Source: Rhexocercosporidium sp. MPI-PUGE-AT-0058
Taxonomy: Eukaryota; Ascomycota; Leotiomycetes; Helotiales
Assembly (NCBI GenBank): GCA_020746875.1
Contig: JAGTJL010000013.1
Span: 2,108,001-2,172,000, forward strand
Reading direction: 5' to 3'
Length of the DNA: 64,000 nucleotides
Part shown: one piece after another, positions 1-10,999 of the stretch
Numbering within the stretch: position 1 is the stretch's first letter
How the letters are laid out: each line of letters begins with the position of its first letter
The notes under the pieces: model-generated
The model's input: the letters and a program-made list of their open reading frames with translations, nothing else
What the model was told of the DNA's origin: nothing
The model's database searches: none
Position numbers and translations under genes: made by a program

Positions 1-783
1 CCATCTGTATAACACAGTCGCGGGGGGTTGAGGGGTTGTGTCTTGAAAATCCGAAAATACGAAGCTCGATGGAAACAGGTTCTAGGCTGTTTGACACTGT
101 AAAAGCTTATCCCATAGCAAGGGGTTGAAAGGTTTATCTACAGCTGGTCAGAAAAGGGGTTAGGGCTAAACGATGGTCGGCACATCTGAAGCATGATGAT
201 GATGAAGTTTATTCGCCCGGTTCTAAACCTAAAGGGCCTTAGTCTATATTACATAATCCACTTCGTTTAAGTTAGTGTTTCCATAACCTCCTGAAGCCCG
301 TACAGAAATGCCTCTTCTAGTATTTTCCACTTTCGGTAATTGCCTTAATTAAACGAGATCTCGTAAATAGTTAATAGTAAGTGAGCTTGAAGATTATTCC
401 TTCAAGTGTTTAATATCTTATCGTCGGCGACTGAAGCGAGACCTGCTGGGGACACGAGGGTTATTAAGAGTTAATCGGGATAAGAGAATAAGATGGGATT
501 TATTATTATAGAGTATTAGCTGCTTATTCTACTTCTATGTCTAATCGTCTTATAGCAATAGCGAACTTAATCGTTGCTCGAACCGCGATTATATTTAATA
601 TCTATTTCTCTGGGTCAGATAAGGATTTCCCTTCTAAGTAAAAGAATAGATTACCTCTTCTTGTATCTGTTTATATTAGCATTTGCGTTCGGTATATATC
701 TTATTTCGTGTATCGAAAAAGAAAGTGCTTAATCGTTTCCCTTACTTGGCCGTATTAGCATTAATTTGATTCCGCTACTCTAA
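1..783. other. GC-balanced flank grading into AT-rich DNA, no gene recognised
   Basis: The first 350 bases or so have ordinary base composition and keep many CpA and TpG steps, unlike most of the window. A G-rich word close to GGGGTT recurs (near 26-38, 120 and 157) and a short ATG/TGA triplet run lies near 195-207. Neither strand gives a convincing reading frame. From about 350 on, the DNA becomes AT-rich. It could be the edge of a retrotransposon LTR or single-copy DNA outside the RIP block; the sequence does not decide. Confidence 0.4.
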
Positions 784-1135
784 TGTTACGAACGCCCCAC
801 GTCCCGTGACACTGGCCCTCGGGACAGCGTAGTACTCAGGACCATAGGCTCAGGAGGGTAAGGGTTCTAGAAGAAGTATACTAGGAGAGTATCGCTCCTG
901 GAAACATTCCTCTAGGAGACCTTAATACTTAGGATTTCATAAGTTACATGTTATATAAATGTTATTATCGGTAAACAACTAAAGGGCAGATGAGCCCTTA
1001 GATTACGCGACCCTCTCACGTGATGGTCCGGACCTCCTAGTCTCGGGGACTGGGTGGTCCGGTATTTACAGGCACGCTGTGCGAATTCCCCGGGCTCTGA
1101 GTTGCTCTCGGTAGTAGTGATTACCGCGTTGCTAT
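784..1135. repeat. GC-balanced island, possible LTR remnant
   Basis: This island begins TGTTACGAACG and contains a CACGTGA site and repeated GGTCCGG words, all common in LTRs of fungal retroelements. Its right edge (near 1122-1135) reads GCGTTGCTATAA, loosely the inverse of the left edge. I found no target-site duplication and no second copy in the window, so the LTR call is tentative. It stands out because its CpA and TpG steps survive while both flanks are depleted. Confidence 0.3.
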
Positions 1136-2497
1136 AAGGGAAACTTAAGATTTAAAGATATAGCCCTTTTATAATAAAAAGTAAAGCCGAGTATTATATA
1201 AAAGGAACTCGAAAGCAAATTCCTTAGTAATATAATAAAGTCTTTACGGAAACTAAGGGATTTATTGGAAAAGAAGAATCAATTAGTTAAGCGAGATTAC
1301 TAATATTTAAAGTAATAAGGAGGCATATTAAATAATAATTATCGCTTTCTGTATATAATCGTATAAAATAATAAAGTATTTACCGCTAATAAATGCTTTT
1401 ACGGATTCAGAATATTTTACGCAGCGTTTCTTATTATACTTTCGATTAGTATATACGGATATCTCGGTGATATGAGTGAAGACTGTTTAAAAGAAGTATT
1501 ATTCGAGGCTATTATAAGATATACTATACTTTATCTTTCGTTATTATATATTTATTATACTTATTATTAGAAACTTGCTGGTAAAGAAGATATAATTTCA
1601 AAATATATTATTTAAATTAAACGAAGATAATATATAAATTAATAAAAAACTTTTTCTAAAGAGTTTATAAAGATCTTATTATGTTCGAAGATGGAATAGA
1701 ATTAATTATATTTTTAAAAGCTTTAGTATAATTTAATAATATTAATTACGGAATTTAAAGTATTAAACTTAGTTTTATATAAATTTTTTTCTTTATTTTA
1801 AATAATTCACGATTTATCTTTAATATTATTTTACGTAGTAAATTATAATTAACCTTTTTAATTTTTTTTCGCGTTGTTTTAGTTTATTTTTTCGGTGCTT
1901 GATTTTTTATAATTGACGTAAGTCGGTTTTTATAATAATACTTTTTTAGCGCTGGAATTTCAAGACTTATAAAGATCTTAAGAGCTGTTTTTACGTCTTT
2001 TGAAACGTAATGGAGTTTATTTTTTATAAAAATCTAAGATTAAGTAATTTTAGTCACTTAGTCGCAATTCGTAAGCTTTATAATATTAAGAGACTTTTAA
2101 TGTAATAATTTTAGGCGTAAAAGAAGGGACAAAGCTTATTAGAGTTAGTTATTAGATTATCTTATAAGATATTAGCTCTTAAGGTAATTCTAATTCCGGA
2201 TTAAGATTTAGTTTCTTTGCCGATAATTTTAAGAGAGAGTTATAAAATAAAAATATAAACGCCGGGAATTCGCGTAGTATTACTGCGTCTGGGTCCAGGA
2301 ACTACTGCTTTAATATATACAGTAGTTATAATTATAAATATGATAATAATTAACTTTTAATTTTAATTTAAAAATATATACGAAATCGGGATATAATTTC
2401 AGACTTATTAAATATATTCTTATTAAAAGCGTATATAATAAGTATAAATCCGAAATTCGCTAGTTTATTAAAATTTAATAGTTAATCGTATATTATA
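1136..2497. other. AT-rich RIP desert
   Basis: About 1.4 kb of TA-rich sequence with stops in every frame. No product is recognisable. A small GC island near 2262-2300 is the only compositional break. The Copia element starts just to the right with an intact target duplication, so this desert and the DNA after 9974 were once contiguous. Confidence 0.6.
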
Positions 2498-2502
2498 AAA
2501 GT
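2498..2502. repeat. Target-site duplication, left copy (AAAGT)
   Basis: AAAGT directly precedes the 5' LTR and is repeated exactly after the 3' LTR at 9970-9974. Five bases is the usual duplication length for Copia integrases, and its survival shows the insertion has not been rearranged. Confidence 0.92.
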
Positions 2503-2698
2503 TGTCGTGCAGGTTATGGTTAGTTGGCTAAGCGAGCCTAATCAAGACTACCAAAACCATGGCGCCAGTAAGCTCCCTTATTCAAGGAGCTTAAATACGC
2601 TATATATAATAATATAATAATAATCATATACGCAACTACGCAGCCTTCAATTGAACTGATATTCGCCTTTATAGAGCTTTAAGGTATATTGCACGATA
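2503..2698 (+). repeat. Copia 5' LTR
   Basis: 196 bp, starting TGTCGTGCAGG and ending TTGCACGATA. It matches 9774-9969 along its whole length. The terminal TG is intact; the terminal CA has become TA, a typical RIP change. Differences from the 3' copy fall in both directions, so both LTRs mutated independently after insertion. Confidence 0.95.
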
Positions 2699-2715
2699 AT
2701 TATGAGCCTCGTAAG
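2699..2715 (+). promoter_or_regulatory. Probable primer-binding site (initiator-Met tRNA anticodon region)
   Basis: The DNA just inside the 5' LTR reads ATTATGAGCCTC. TTATGAGCC is complementary to GGCUCAUAA, the anticodon stem-loop of eukaryotic initiator tRNA-Met. Some Copia elements, Drosophila copia being the classic case, prime from a cleaved half of this tRNA rather than from its 3' CCA end. The first base may have been G before RIP. The match is about 9-11 bases, so the call is good but not certain. Confidence 0.65.
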
Positions 2716-2869
2716 CTGTAAAAAGCTTCCCAGTCGCATGCATACGCCGACGTGGCTCCACAAAAGTATTTTACACTGCTATTTAGAAGCTATCGCAACT
2801 CTTTAAACTCGTCGATAACTCTCAAATTACTAAATATTCTCGACGTTATATTATTAGTATATCTCAAAT

Positions 2870-3965
2870 AAATAATATCACTCCCAAAACTACTTACGGA
2901 CTGCACCTTGAAGGTACGGAAGGATTAGGCGATATAATACCTGCGATTGAATTTCTATACTGCGTTTATAAATGCACCAGATATAATAAACCCTGCAGCT
3001 CTTATAATAAGCCATATTCCAGAACTCCGACTAAAAGCTCTAACGCTTAAGAGCACCGCTCAATAAGTGGCAAAGATACAATTAGACTAGTATTACGCTA
3101 ATATTACAGCTTAAAAAGCAGCAAACCCACAGCCGTCTTCAACGCCTAAATCGTCCGACAAAGATACCCTAATGAAAAGAATAAGTCCAGAAGAAGCTAA
3201 TCTACCTCTTCACCCGATAATTACAGAAATATAACAGATTTACACAATATAAGCTAAGGAGTATTAATACACGCTAGCTGAATAGATAAGCTAAAACAAC
3301 AAGTATATAACTTTATATAACTGGCTTTCCGAAACGGTAGACGATTCGCTCTTAGACTCTGCGATTAGGGAACTAGCCGGCAAAAGCGAACTAAGCATAT
3401 AATCGTTAATCAGCATACTTCAGCGCGATATAATACCGTCAGAATCGTCGGTTCTTACTACTATAATCACGGAATACGAGAAGGTTTTGAAGAAAGCATA
3501 TAAAAGAAAAGTCAACGTTAACTAATAAATAAGAGACTTCTTGAAAGCTTACAGGAATGCTAAGGCGTACGATATACCTGACGTCAAAAGTATTATAGCT
3601 CTGAAGAAGTAATTACGTGCGGTAAGAGCTTACATGCACTCAGATTGGGCAAATCCTATCCTTAGTATAATTATACGCGACGACTAACTTAGAAAAAAGC
3701 ATGAGTTTACTCTTAATAACTATATATAAGTGCTCCCCGGCATAAACTAAGAGCATATTATATTCAGGAAGCCCAGGCGTCAAGGAAGAAGAGGCGGTTA
3801 ATATTCAACTCTTAAAGGAATTAATACTAATGCGTCGGATGCAAGCTCTAACAGATCTCGCTCTCGAGGCCAAAGTAGTTTATGCCTATGCGGCATGAAT
3901 AATAAGTATTTCTTTGAGCCGCTCAAGTATTAGAGATTACGTTATATAGTTGACGGAACGACCTC
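2870..3965 (+). other. Copia gag region with CCHC-like knuckle (degenerate)
   Basis: The frame-1 translation carries stretches typical of Copia gag, such as LKVRKD followed by an aromatic-rich LRLNFYTAF near 2902-2965. Near 3880-3930 it has a short Cys-rich element reading LCLCGMNNKYFF, resembling the C-x-C-G...H/C knuckle found between gag and protease in many fungal Copia elements. The expected His is now Asn or Tyr. The preceding basic, Arg-Gly rich segment (near 3765-3800) fits nucleic-acid binding. Confidence 0.7.
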
Positions 3966-4224
3966 TGAAAGCATAAAGCATATATCAAATACTAATAAGG
4001 TATTAGCAACTCGCAAGAAGTTGGAAACTGCAGACTTCAAAGAGCTCAAGACAACTATAACTAAAGAAGGATGGAAGTATATCGCAATCGCCAAAATCAC
4101 CGGAGCTAACCACAATAACAACTCCAAACTTACTACAAATGCCAAATCACCCGATGCCGCTGCACTTACAAGTAACAAAAGCAAAGGCAAAGCTTCATAA
4201 GATAATCTGAATATTAATACAGCT

Positions 4225-4596
4225 ATGATCGACCCAAAGCTCCTCGACGATATACTCTGCGACAGTATTCTAAGTTCTGGCATCTATATTATTATAGAAT
4301 TCCAACGCTACCTTCTGTCAGATAGCACGCTTATTAATAATTACGGTGCTACTCACTTAATTAACAGCATTAATAAACTCGTCCTCGGCAGTTTCAAACG
4401 TACTACGAGAGATACAATTAATACTAATACCTTAAGTTTATTAATTACTAGTAAGAGTACACGCATCTTCGAAAACGCTTTGCATAATCCTGAAGGACCA
4501 TACACTCGGAATCTAATACTAAGCAACGTGGCTATTATAAAAGAGTTTAACGTTAATATTATTTCTGAGAGCCTCCTCGCACAGTCGGGAGTATGA
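4225..4596 (+). other. Copia protease region (open stretch of the polyprotein)
   Basis: This 124-codon stretch has no stops and lies in frame with gag and pol. It contains DSILSSGIYI, which aligns with the aspartic-protease neighbourhood (D-S-G-A-S/T) of Copia elements, followed by NNYGATHLINS, a typical downstream segment. The catalytic DSG is not intact. It is a surviving part of the polyprotein, not a separate gene. Confidence 0.65.
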
Positions 4597-4864
4597 TATA
4601 ATAGTGCTAATACGACTTTACGAGTAAGCAGTGTTGAAGATAGCTATATAATAAGAAACTTGCAGCGCAGGTAGAACCTTATAATATTTAAATATAAGCT
4701 TATTAATAACTGCTCGCGCTTTCTATAATTATATGCTTTTATAAAAGCTCGTAGATCTCCTGCTATAATAATATACTTAATAATTAGTAAACGACTGCAC
4801 TTTCTTAAAAAGCATATTTTTCAATTAATACGCAATTTCCTACGACCCCGAAGCGATATAATAC

Positions 4865-5480
4865 AGATATAGCACTTACGCGCCGGTCACCTCGGTAAAA
4901 TAGCTCTGAAAGCTCTAGTGAAGCATGCACGTAATATTCAAATCGATAAAATCACGCGTATAAAATACGAAAGTTATACTATAATATACTCAGATTAATA
5001 ACTATCGCGCAGAAAGTTAAATAACAAATCCCCGAGATCTTTCTTCAGAATCGCATAGAACCTGTTTGATTACCCTATAAGTTATAATAGGACATGCTAA
5101 TTATTATTAATCAAAGACGAATATAATAGAAAGCTCTTCGCATTCACGCTTATTAGCAAATCCCAAGACTCTATTATAAGCGTGCTTAAGACGTTTAAAA
5201 TATAAACCAGACGCTAATACGGCCTTACTATATGCAAAATCAAGTCTAATAACGACACGTCGGTAATCAGCATAAGATACTAAATAAAGTACGATTAATA
5301 AGCATTAGACAGTAATATAAAGCTAGAGCTTACTCCGGTTTATACGCATAAGCCGAATAAGAATGCAGAAAGAGCTAGCGAAAAGCTTATTACCAAAGCC
5401 TTAAAGATAATAACAAGTACTAACTTATTATCTAAGCTATAGCCGGAAGCTATTCTAATAGCTGCGCATCTTTATAATAT
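4865..5480 (+). other. Copia integrase region, second catalytic Asp lost
   Basis: HLRAGHLGKIALKAL near 4870-4915 matches the zinc-binding H...H pre-integrase motif. IKDEYNRKLFAF (about 5104-5140) carries the first catalytic Asp. The second falls in KSNNDTS near 5242-5265, where S-D-N is expected; Asp is now Asn. The Glu of the D,D-E triad is kept in KPNKNAERASEKLIT (near 5350-5395). The integrase would be inactive even without the stops. Confidence 0.85.
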
Positions 5481-6989
5481 ATCGCTACTTGCCAGAAGAG
5501 CTATATAATCGCCAAACGAAATGCTAAAGATATAATTCAGATAATATTTTCGATAATACGATCTAGAGATAGTGAAAAGACTACTAATCGATTTAAGGCC
5601 TGATTAAAGTAATATCTTTGCGTATAGCGCTAAAGCTTACGCGATGATTAAAGACCGACAAGCTCTCCGTAATAAGAGAAGCTTTAAGGTTAATTTTAAA
5701 AGGTATATTAGATACCTAGTTAGTTACTGCGCAACTAATATATATAAGATCTGGATACCCTAACTGAAGCTTATAATACGTACCCGAAACGTTATTTTTG
5801 ATAAGGCACAGTTTTATAGTAAGTAAGCGGTAATCGGCTAACCACTACTAATACTTAAATAAGTCGTTAATATACTTGCAGAGCCTGAAGCCGCTTGAGA
5901 CGCCGAGTTAGCTATCGAACACGTAAAGGACGAACATATACAGGCTAAAAATAATATTAAATTAAACGAGCTCTTATCTGACCCGATAAAAGTCGACGAA
6001 GTTTTTAAGGAAGTAGTTCTATACGTAATTATAAAGCTCATAACTCTGGAGAAGGCGGGACTACCTGTTCCACGAGAGCACCAGAATAAGCTAGTCCTTT
6101 TAGATTCACGAGTTAACATGTTAAAAGACGACATAAAACTTAATAATAACAATACAAATATTCTGATAATATCAAAAAGCTTAAGTATACTAAGACAGAC
6201 TCGAAGTCAGATACGACGAAACGAACATTTCGAGCCTGGAAGAAGTATTATAAGTAAGAAACAACTACTCCAGATTGAAGGTGCGCACAACTCAATACCT
6301 CAAGTTATAATTTGGAATAGACCATAAGACAGCCAGAATCAACTACTGCGCCAAACTGAAGCAATTAATACAGGCTCAAGAAATGCTCTAGAGCACGAAA
6401 ACACCTCGTCAGAGGAGGATTACGGCGAGCCTGAAGAAGATCAATAACTCCTCCTAGAAAATACACCGTCGGATATATTATTATAATATCTTTTAGAGGA
6501 TAATATGACTCAAAAGACCCTCGACGAAGTACTTCAAGTATCAAACTAAAGTTAACTGCGCCCTGTCACTCGAGCTCAGCGGAGACGTCAAGCAAGAAAG
6601 GCAATACAATTAAATAGACGGTCTAAGAGAAGGCTGGGAATATACTCCTTTACGACAAGGGAGCTCCTGAACGCCGAATCCATAGACCAAACAAACAAGA
6701 ACCATACGCATATCGCATCTTTTACCACGACATTCTGGAATAATAAAATAACGCGTAAAAATAGAAAAAACCACGAAACTATGCATACTATATTTGCAGC
6801 TGCAGTCAGTAGCAAATCGATTAAAGTACAAGTAACTGCAAGCTCTGAATCAATACAACTACATCAAGCAAAGCTCCCACGAGTACTAAAGTATTAGAAG
6901 AATTTGGAACAGCACCTGTAAGAAGAATACTTTAAGAAGGACGCGCGCAAAGAAATAGAGAATCTCCAGGTTAGGAAGTGCTGGCATAT

Positions 6990-8300
6990 CGTGCTAAAAG
7001 CAGATGCGAAGATAACGCTTATACTTTTAAAATGAATATTTACTTATAAAGTCAACTCAGCGAGACAGCTTATGCGCACTAAATCGCGAGTCGTTGCTAA
7101 GGGTGATCTGCAGGAAGATACTATAATATTCTCTATATACGCTTTTACGCTAATAGCAAAGTCTTTCCGCGTTATAATGGCTATAGCAGTATAATTTGAC
7201 TTAGAAATTAAATAATATAACGTCGTGAATGCGTTTATTAATGCAAAACGAGACGAACGAAGTGTACTTATTTACTGCTATCTCCCCGACAATTTTAAAC
7301 AGCCCGGCATAATTATAAAGATCGATAGAGCCTTATATAGCCTCCGCGACTTTCCAGCTTTATAATATAACGACTTCTCAACTATACTTAAAAGCCTTAA
7401 TCTCGTACTACTTGCAGAAGAGCCTTGCATCTTTACGAACAACAAGCGAACAGTGTTTGTGGCCTTTTACGTGGACGATATATAAGTACTATACCACAAC
7501 TCAAACCTCCTTATAGCAACCAAAATCATCGATAGCTTAAACAACGCCTACGAACTCATTATAATAAGAGATATAGAATAGTTCTTAGGGATGCGAATTG
7601 TACGTGATAAATATGCGAAGACAGTTACGCTTATCCATAACACGTATATAAAGAAAGTAGCTCAAAAATTCAACCTAGCAGATAGCAATTGCCCGAGCAC
7701 TCCTCTACTATACTACGACTTAGCCAAGAATACTGCCAAAGCAACTACAGACTAAGTCAAAGAGTACCAAGAGAAAGTCGGTTCCGTACTATACTCAATT
7801 ATTATACTTAAATCAGATATAGCTTTTGCAGCTTCATAATTATCGCATTTCTTAACGAACCCGAGTCAAAAGCACTTACAGGTTATGAATTAGATTATAC
7901 GCTACCTCTTTAAAACACGCTTCTTAAGTATTATTTACAGTCGTCAAGAAAGCGAGACGCAGCTTATAATAGCTTCTAATGCTTCTTTCGCAGATGATTT
8001 GGAAACTAAGCGTTCTTCACAAGGGCTCATCATTATTTTGTTCGGGGGTACCATACTATAGATAGCAACTAAACAAGACACAGTTATTACCTCGACAACT
8101 GAAGCTGAGCTCTTAAGAGTGGAGCGAACTGCAAAGATAATTATAGCACTGCAAAAGCTCTTTGCGGAGATGCACCTTAATATAAGGTACCCTTAGAATA
8201 TCTTCTATGATAATTAACAGACGATTAAGCTTATAATTAGAGAGAATCAGCGCATATCAATTAAGTTTAAGCACGTTAATATTCAAAATATATAACTACG
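6990..8300 (+). other. Copia reverse transcriptase and RNase H region
   Basis: RT begins with SRVVAKGDLQ (7084-7113), the counterpart of the KARLVAKG motif. DLEIK-stop-YNVVNAFINAKRDE (7198-7260) follows, then LRDFPAL, then the catalytic FYVDDI (7465-7482). The YVDD box is intact although the next codon is TAA. RNase H shows IASNASFADD (7969-7999) and TKQDTVITSTTEAEL (8067-8115). Stops replace Gln/Trp codons throughout. Confidence 0.92.
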
Positions 8301-8460
8301 CTAGGAGTATTAAAAAAGAAGTTTTGAAGTTATATACTTGCCTATAAGCGAAATATACGCTAATAGCCTTACTAAAAACCTTCTACGATAGAAGTTTAAG
8401 ACTTTTATCGTATTACTTAATTTATAAGACGCTAAAGCGTCGGTAAAGAAGCTTAATTGA

Positions 8461-9761
8461 AGCTTGCACTTTATTGTAAATATATTCTTTTATTTTCTTT
8501 TATATTTCAAAATACTTTCTAAATTAACATAATTACGTAAAGTATATTCTTTTTCAAGTTATCAGAAGGCAAGAATTCTATTCCGGCCGAAGCTATAACC
8601 AAATTAACGCAAGCAAGTATAAAAGGGCCCGTTCTTAAGCTGCTTATAAGGTAATAAACCATAACTCTGAAGAAGCACGTTCCTAAGCCGCTATCAAGTC
8701 GCGAACTAAATTACTAATAAATCCACCAGCTTTATTAGCAACTCCTTGATGCGGCGGCGGCGGGCGGCCACATCACCAGCAATAACACCAGCACCAATAG
8801 CACCAGCACCAGCACCAGCACTAACCCGAACAGGTAAGAGGATTAGGCGGGGGGCGGGAGCAAGGACGACGGGGGCGGGGGCAGAGGCGGCAGCAGCAGC
8901 TAAATAACTAAAATCAGATTCTTTGAAGCTATTTGCAAAGACAAGATGAATATACCAGGCGCAGTAAGAGCATCACGGACCGAAGCCCGGAAGTTTCTCA
9001 ACTATTATTCAGAGTTAGCCAACTTCAAAACACAAGAATTAAAGCTAAACTTACGCGAGTGCGAGAGGCACTACGCTTCTCCTTCATAAAAGCGGCAAAA
9101 GCTACCGCGACAGCAGGCCCGATAGGACTAGCACAATCATAATTCTGGCTGTAGCACCGAAGGCACCGAGCCGAACTAGCAGCATCTTGATAAATACTAA
9201 TAAGAAGGTTACCTTTCAAGGCAGCTTTGACGTATGCCGAGCAAGGGACCTCCTTATCAGCACTTGCCTTAGCACGCCGGCGGGCGGGAGTGGCAGGGGC
9301 GGCAGGGGCGGCAGGGGCGGCAGGAAGGGGCGCAGGAAAGGGAGTGCGAGGGCGACGGCGAGGAGGAGGGCGAGGGGCGGCGGCAGGCTATTACAACTAG
9401 TTAGCATGCTTTAACTCACTCAATCTCTTAATCTTTTGACTCAGATAACGTCGGAAACTAAACTCAAAGATATAAAAGACAAAAAGAAACATACCCTTTT
9501 GGCTACGCGAGCAGCGGCGAGGTTGGAGAAGCGGGAGGCACGGGCGGCCAACCTGGCGGCAGAGACACGACCTATTTTTGAATTTAGTATACTTACAAAA
9601 GGAAGTTACGAGAGAAGAAGCTATTTATATACTCTCGCTTATACGTTGAGCATATTTACTTTGATTCCTAGTTATCACTTTTCCTTATTATCTGTCGTTT
9701 ACTATTATCTATCATGTTTGTTATGCACTTATTTGCTTCGCCAAAGCTACGTATTATCTTT
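8461..9761. other. GC-rich non-pol stretch inside the Copia element
   Basis: Between the end of pol and the 3' LTR lie 1.3 kb that a typical Copia element lacks. The middle (about 8740-9550) is strongly GC-rich, keeps CpA/TpG steps and contains CAC/CAG and GGC/GCA triplet runs. Short open stretches exist: about 70 codons from a TTG at 8933, and about 50 codons in another frame from the ATG at 8946 beginning MNIPGAVRASRTEARKFLNY. A third open stretch lies at 9436-9798. None resembles a known protein to me. Candidates are a captured host fragment, a non-coding accessory region or an extra element ORF. Confidence 0.6.
9285..9400. repeat. GC-rich minisatellite (GGCAGGGGC-type units)
   Basis: About four tandem copies of a 9-bp unit GGCAGGGGC are followed by degenerate GGAGGGCGAGG runs. 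The surplus of G on one strand could allow G-quadruplex formation. It lies inside the Copia-borne stretch and explains the Gly/Ala-rich open frames there, so those frames should not be taken as genes. Confidence 0.75.
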
Positions 9762-9773
9762 AGCGAGAGAGTA
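9762..9773 (+). promoter_or_regulatory. Polypurine tract of the Copia element
   Basis: AGCGAGAGAG immediately before the 3' LTR is a purine run interrupted by one C. It sits where plus-strand DNA synthesis is primed in LTR retroelements. Confidence 0.65.
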
Positions 9774-9969
9774 TATCGTGCAGGTTATAGTTAATTAGCT
9801 AAGCGAGCCCAATCAAGACTACCAAAACCATAGCGCCAGTAAGCTCCCCTATTCAGGGAGCTTGAATGCGCCATATGTAATAATATAACAACAGTCATAT
9901 ACGCAACTGCGCAGCCTTCAATTAAACTGATATTCGCCTCTGTGGAGCCTCAAAGTATGTTGCACGATA
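9774..9969 (+). repeat. Copia 3' LTR
   Basis: 196 bp matching 2503-2698. It begins TATCGTGCAGG (TG changed to TA) and ends TTGCACGATA. It keeps several ancestral G and C positions that are mutated in the 5' copy and the reverse, so neither copy is simply older. Confidence 0.95.
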
Positions 9970-9974
9970 AAAGT
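9970..9974. repeat. Target-site duplication, right copy (AAAGT)
   Basis: Exact repeat of 2498-2502, directly after the 3' LTR. Confidence 0.92.
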
Positions 9975-10990
9975 AAAATTCCTGCAGTAAATATCTTATT
10001 CGAAATACTATAATTATGCGGCTTGACTTTCTTCTTACATTAATTACGTATTATCAGAACGAAAGCTTAATTAAAGAAATATCTATTAAGCTCGAGAGAA
10101 ATATTATTCTGTTTATTTAAAGCCGGTATACTAACTTAATTAATTATAGCTATTAGCCATATTTACAACAATATCCGGAGGGTAACGATAATAATAATAG
10201 CTCTTATATAATGCGATTCGAGTACTAGGTCTAGAATAACTTTTAGCGATTAATTTAAATAATTGCTGGATTCTAGATTTATTATCCCGCTGTTTTTTAA
10301 TTTTTAGTAAAGAATATATAAAGAGTCGCTTCCGAGGCTTTTTGTACGATTACTTAAGTTATATATAATATTTTTTTATAGTTTGACGAGTTCTTGAAAA
10401 ACTTCACCCTTAATAATACTAGCGCTATTAACGCCGTCCGCGCCGAGATCTAACAGACGGTGGCTGCTTAAGCGGTCTAATAATGCGACGTCTTTCTTTA
10501 GCCCGAATTATTAGCGAAAGTAAATAATTAGTTTATTTTATTTATTAATTATATTCGATACGAGCGTGAGAAGTTTGTTATATTATATAAAATATCAGAT
10601 CGTTTGCCGACGCTTATTTTATATCGGAATTATAAGATTTATAATTAATTTATTATTTCGAATTCAAATTATTAATTTTTTATAATTATGTATTTCGATA
10701 CTTTTAATAAAATTATTCTTCGTACGTAATATTTTGAAACTTATTATATTTCAGCGTTATAATAAGCTACTTATTTATTCTTTTAAAGCGCGGATTATTA
10801 AAATAATTATAAATAAAAAGTAAATAAGAAATATTTAATTGCAGTAGATACTAAAGCGGCCAAAATCTTTATATTTAAATATAAAGCTTTTTAATTAAAA
10901 ATAAATAATTAAATCTCGGGCATTATAACAGAATTATTTATTTGTATATTAAATAAGGCTTAAGCCGGGCTTGCTTAACTATCTCTTGAC
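9975..10990. other. AT-rich RIP desert
   Basis: Heavily mutated DNA continuing the target into which the Copia element inserted. No protein, repeat family or RNA gene was recognised. Stops are dense in all frames. Confidence 0.6.
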
Positions 10991-10999
10991 CTATGACTC

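Larger units (their letters stand above)
2870..8460 (+). pseudogene. Copia Gag-Pol polyprotein, RIP-inactivated
   Basis: The whole polyprotein reads in one frame (frame 1) from about 2870 to a TGA at 8458-8460, roughly 1,860 codons. I saw no frameshift, only premature stops, nearly all TAA/TAG where CAA, CAG or TGG would be expected. In order it carries a gag-like region, a Cys-rich knuckle (3880-3930), a protease-like segment (about 4250-4400), the H...LGH pre-integrase motif (near 4880), an integrase core, RT with FYVDDI (7465-7482) and RNase H (TSTTEAEL, near 8090-8115). The start codon is uncertain: an ATA in a plausible place near 2850-2875 may be a former ATG. The single unshifted frame means point mutation, not slow decay, killed it. 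Confidence 0.93.
2503..9969 (+). mobile_element. Ty1/Copia LTR retrotransposon, full length, RIP-inactivated
   Basis: A complete element is bounded by two 196-bp LTRs and by perfect 5-bp target duplications AAAGT (2498-2502 and 9970-9974). The LTR ends form an imperfect inverted repeat (TGTCGTGCA at the left, TGCACGATA at the right). Internal order is primer site, gag, protease, integrase, reverse transcriptase, RNase H, a GC-rich non-pol stretch and a purine tract. Integrase lying before RT is the Copia order. The two LTRs differ at about two dozen positions and every difference I see is a transition, as RIP would give. The element is dead but structurally whole. Confidence 0.95.

Noticed and set aside
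784..1135. Confident solo LTR
   Set aside because: TG start and LTR-like words are present, but the right end lacks CA and no 5-bp duplication (TCTAA expected) follows.
3942..4283. Open frame on the minus strand within Copia gag
   Set aside because: It is antisense to the in-frame polyprotein, which is identified by gag, integrase and RT motifs on the plus strand.
5838..6152. Minus-strand open frame in Copia pol
   Set aside because: Shadow of the plus-strand polyprotein; Ser/Leu-rich wording is the antisense of the Lys/Asp-rich spacer.
6588..6831. Two overlapping minus-strand open frames
   Set aside because: Both are antisense to the Copia spacer before RT and share no recognisable domain.
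9187..9414. Gly/Arg-rich (plus) and Pro/Leu-rich (minus) open frames
   Set aside because: Both are products of the GC-rich 9-bp minisatellite, which is open in several frames by composition alone.
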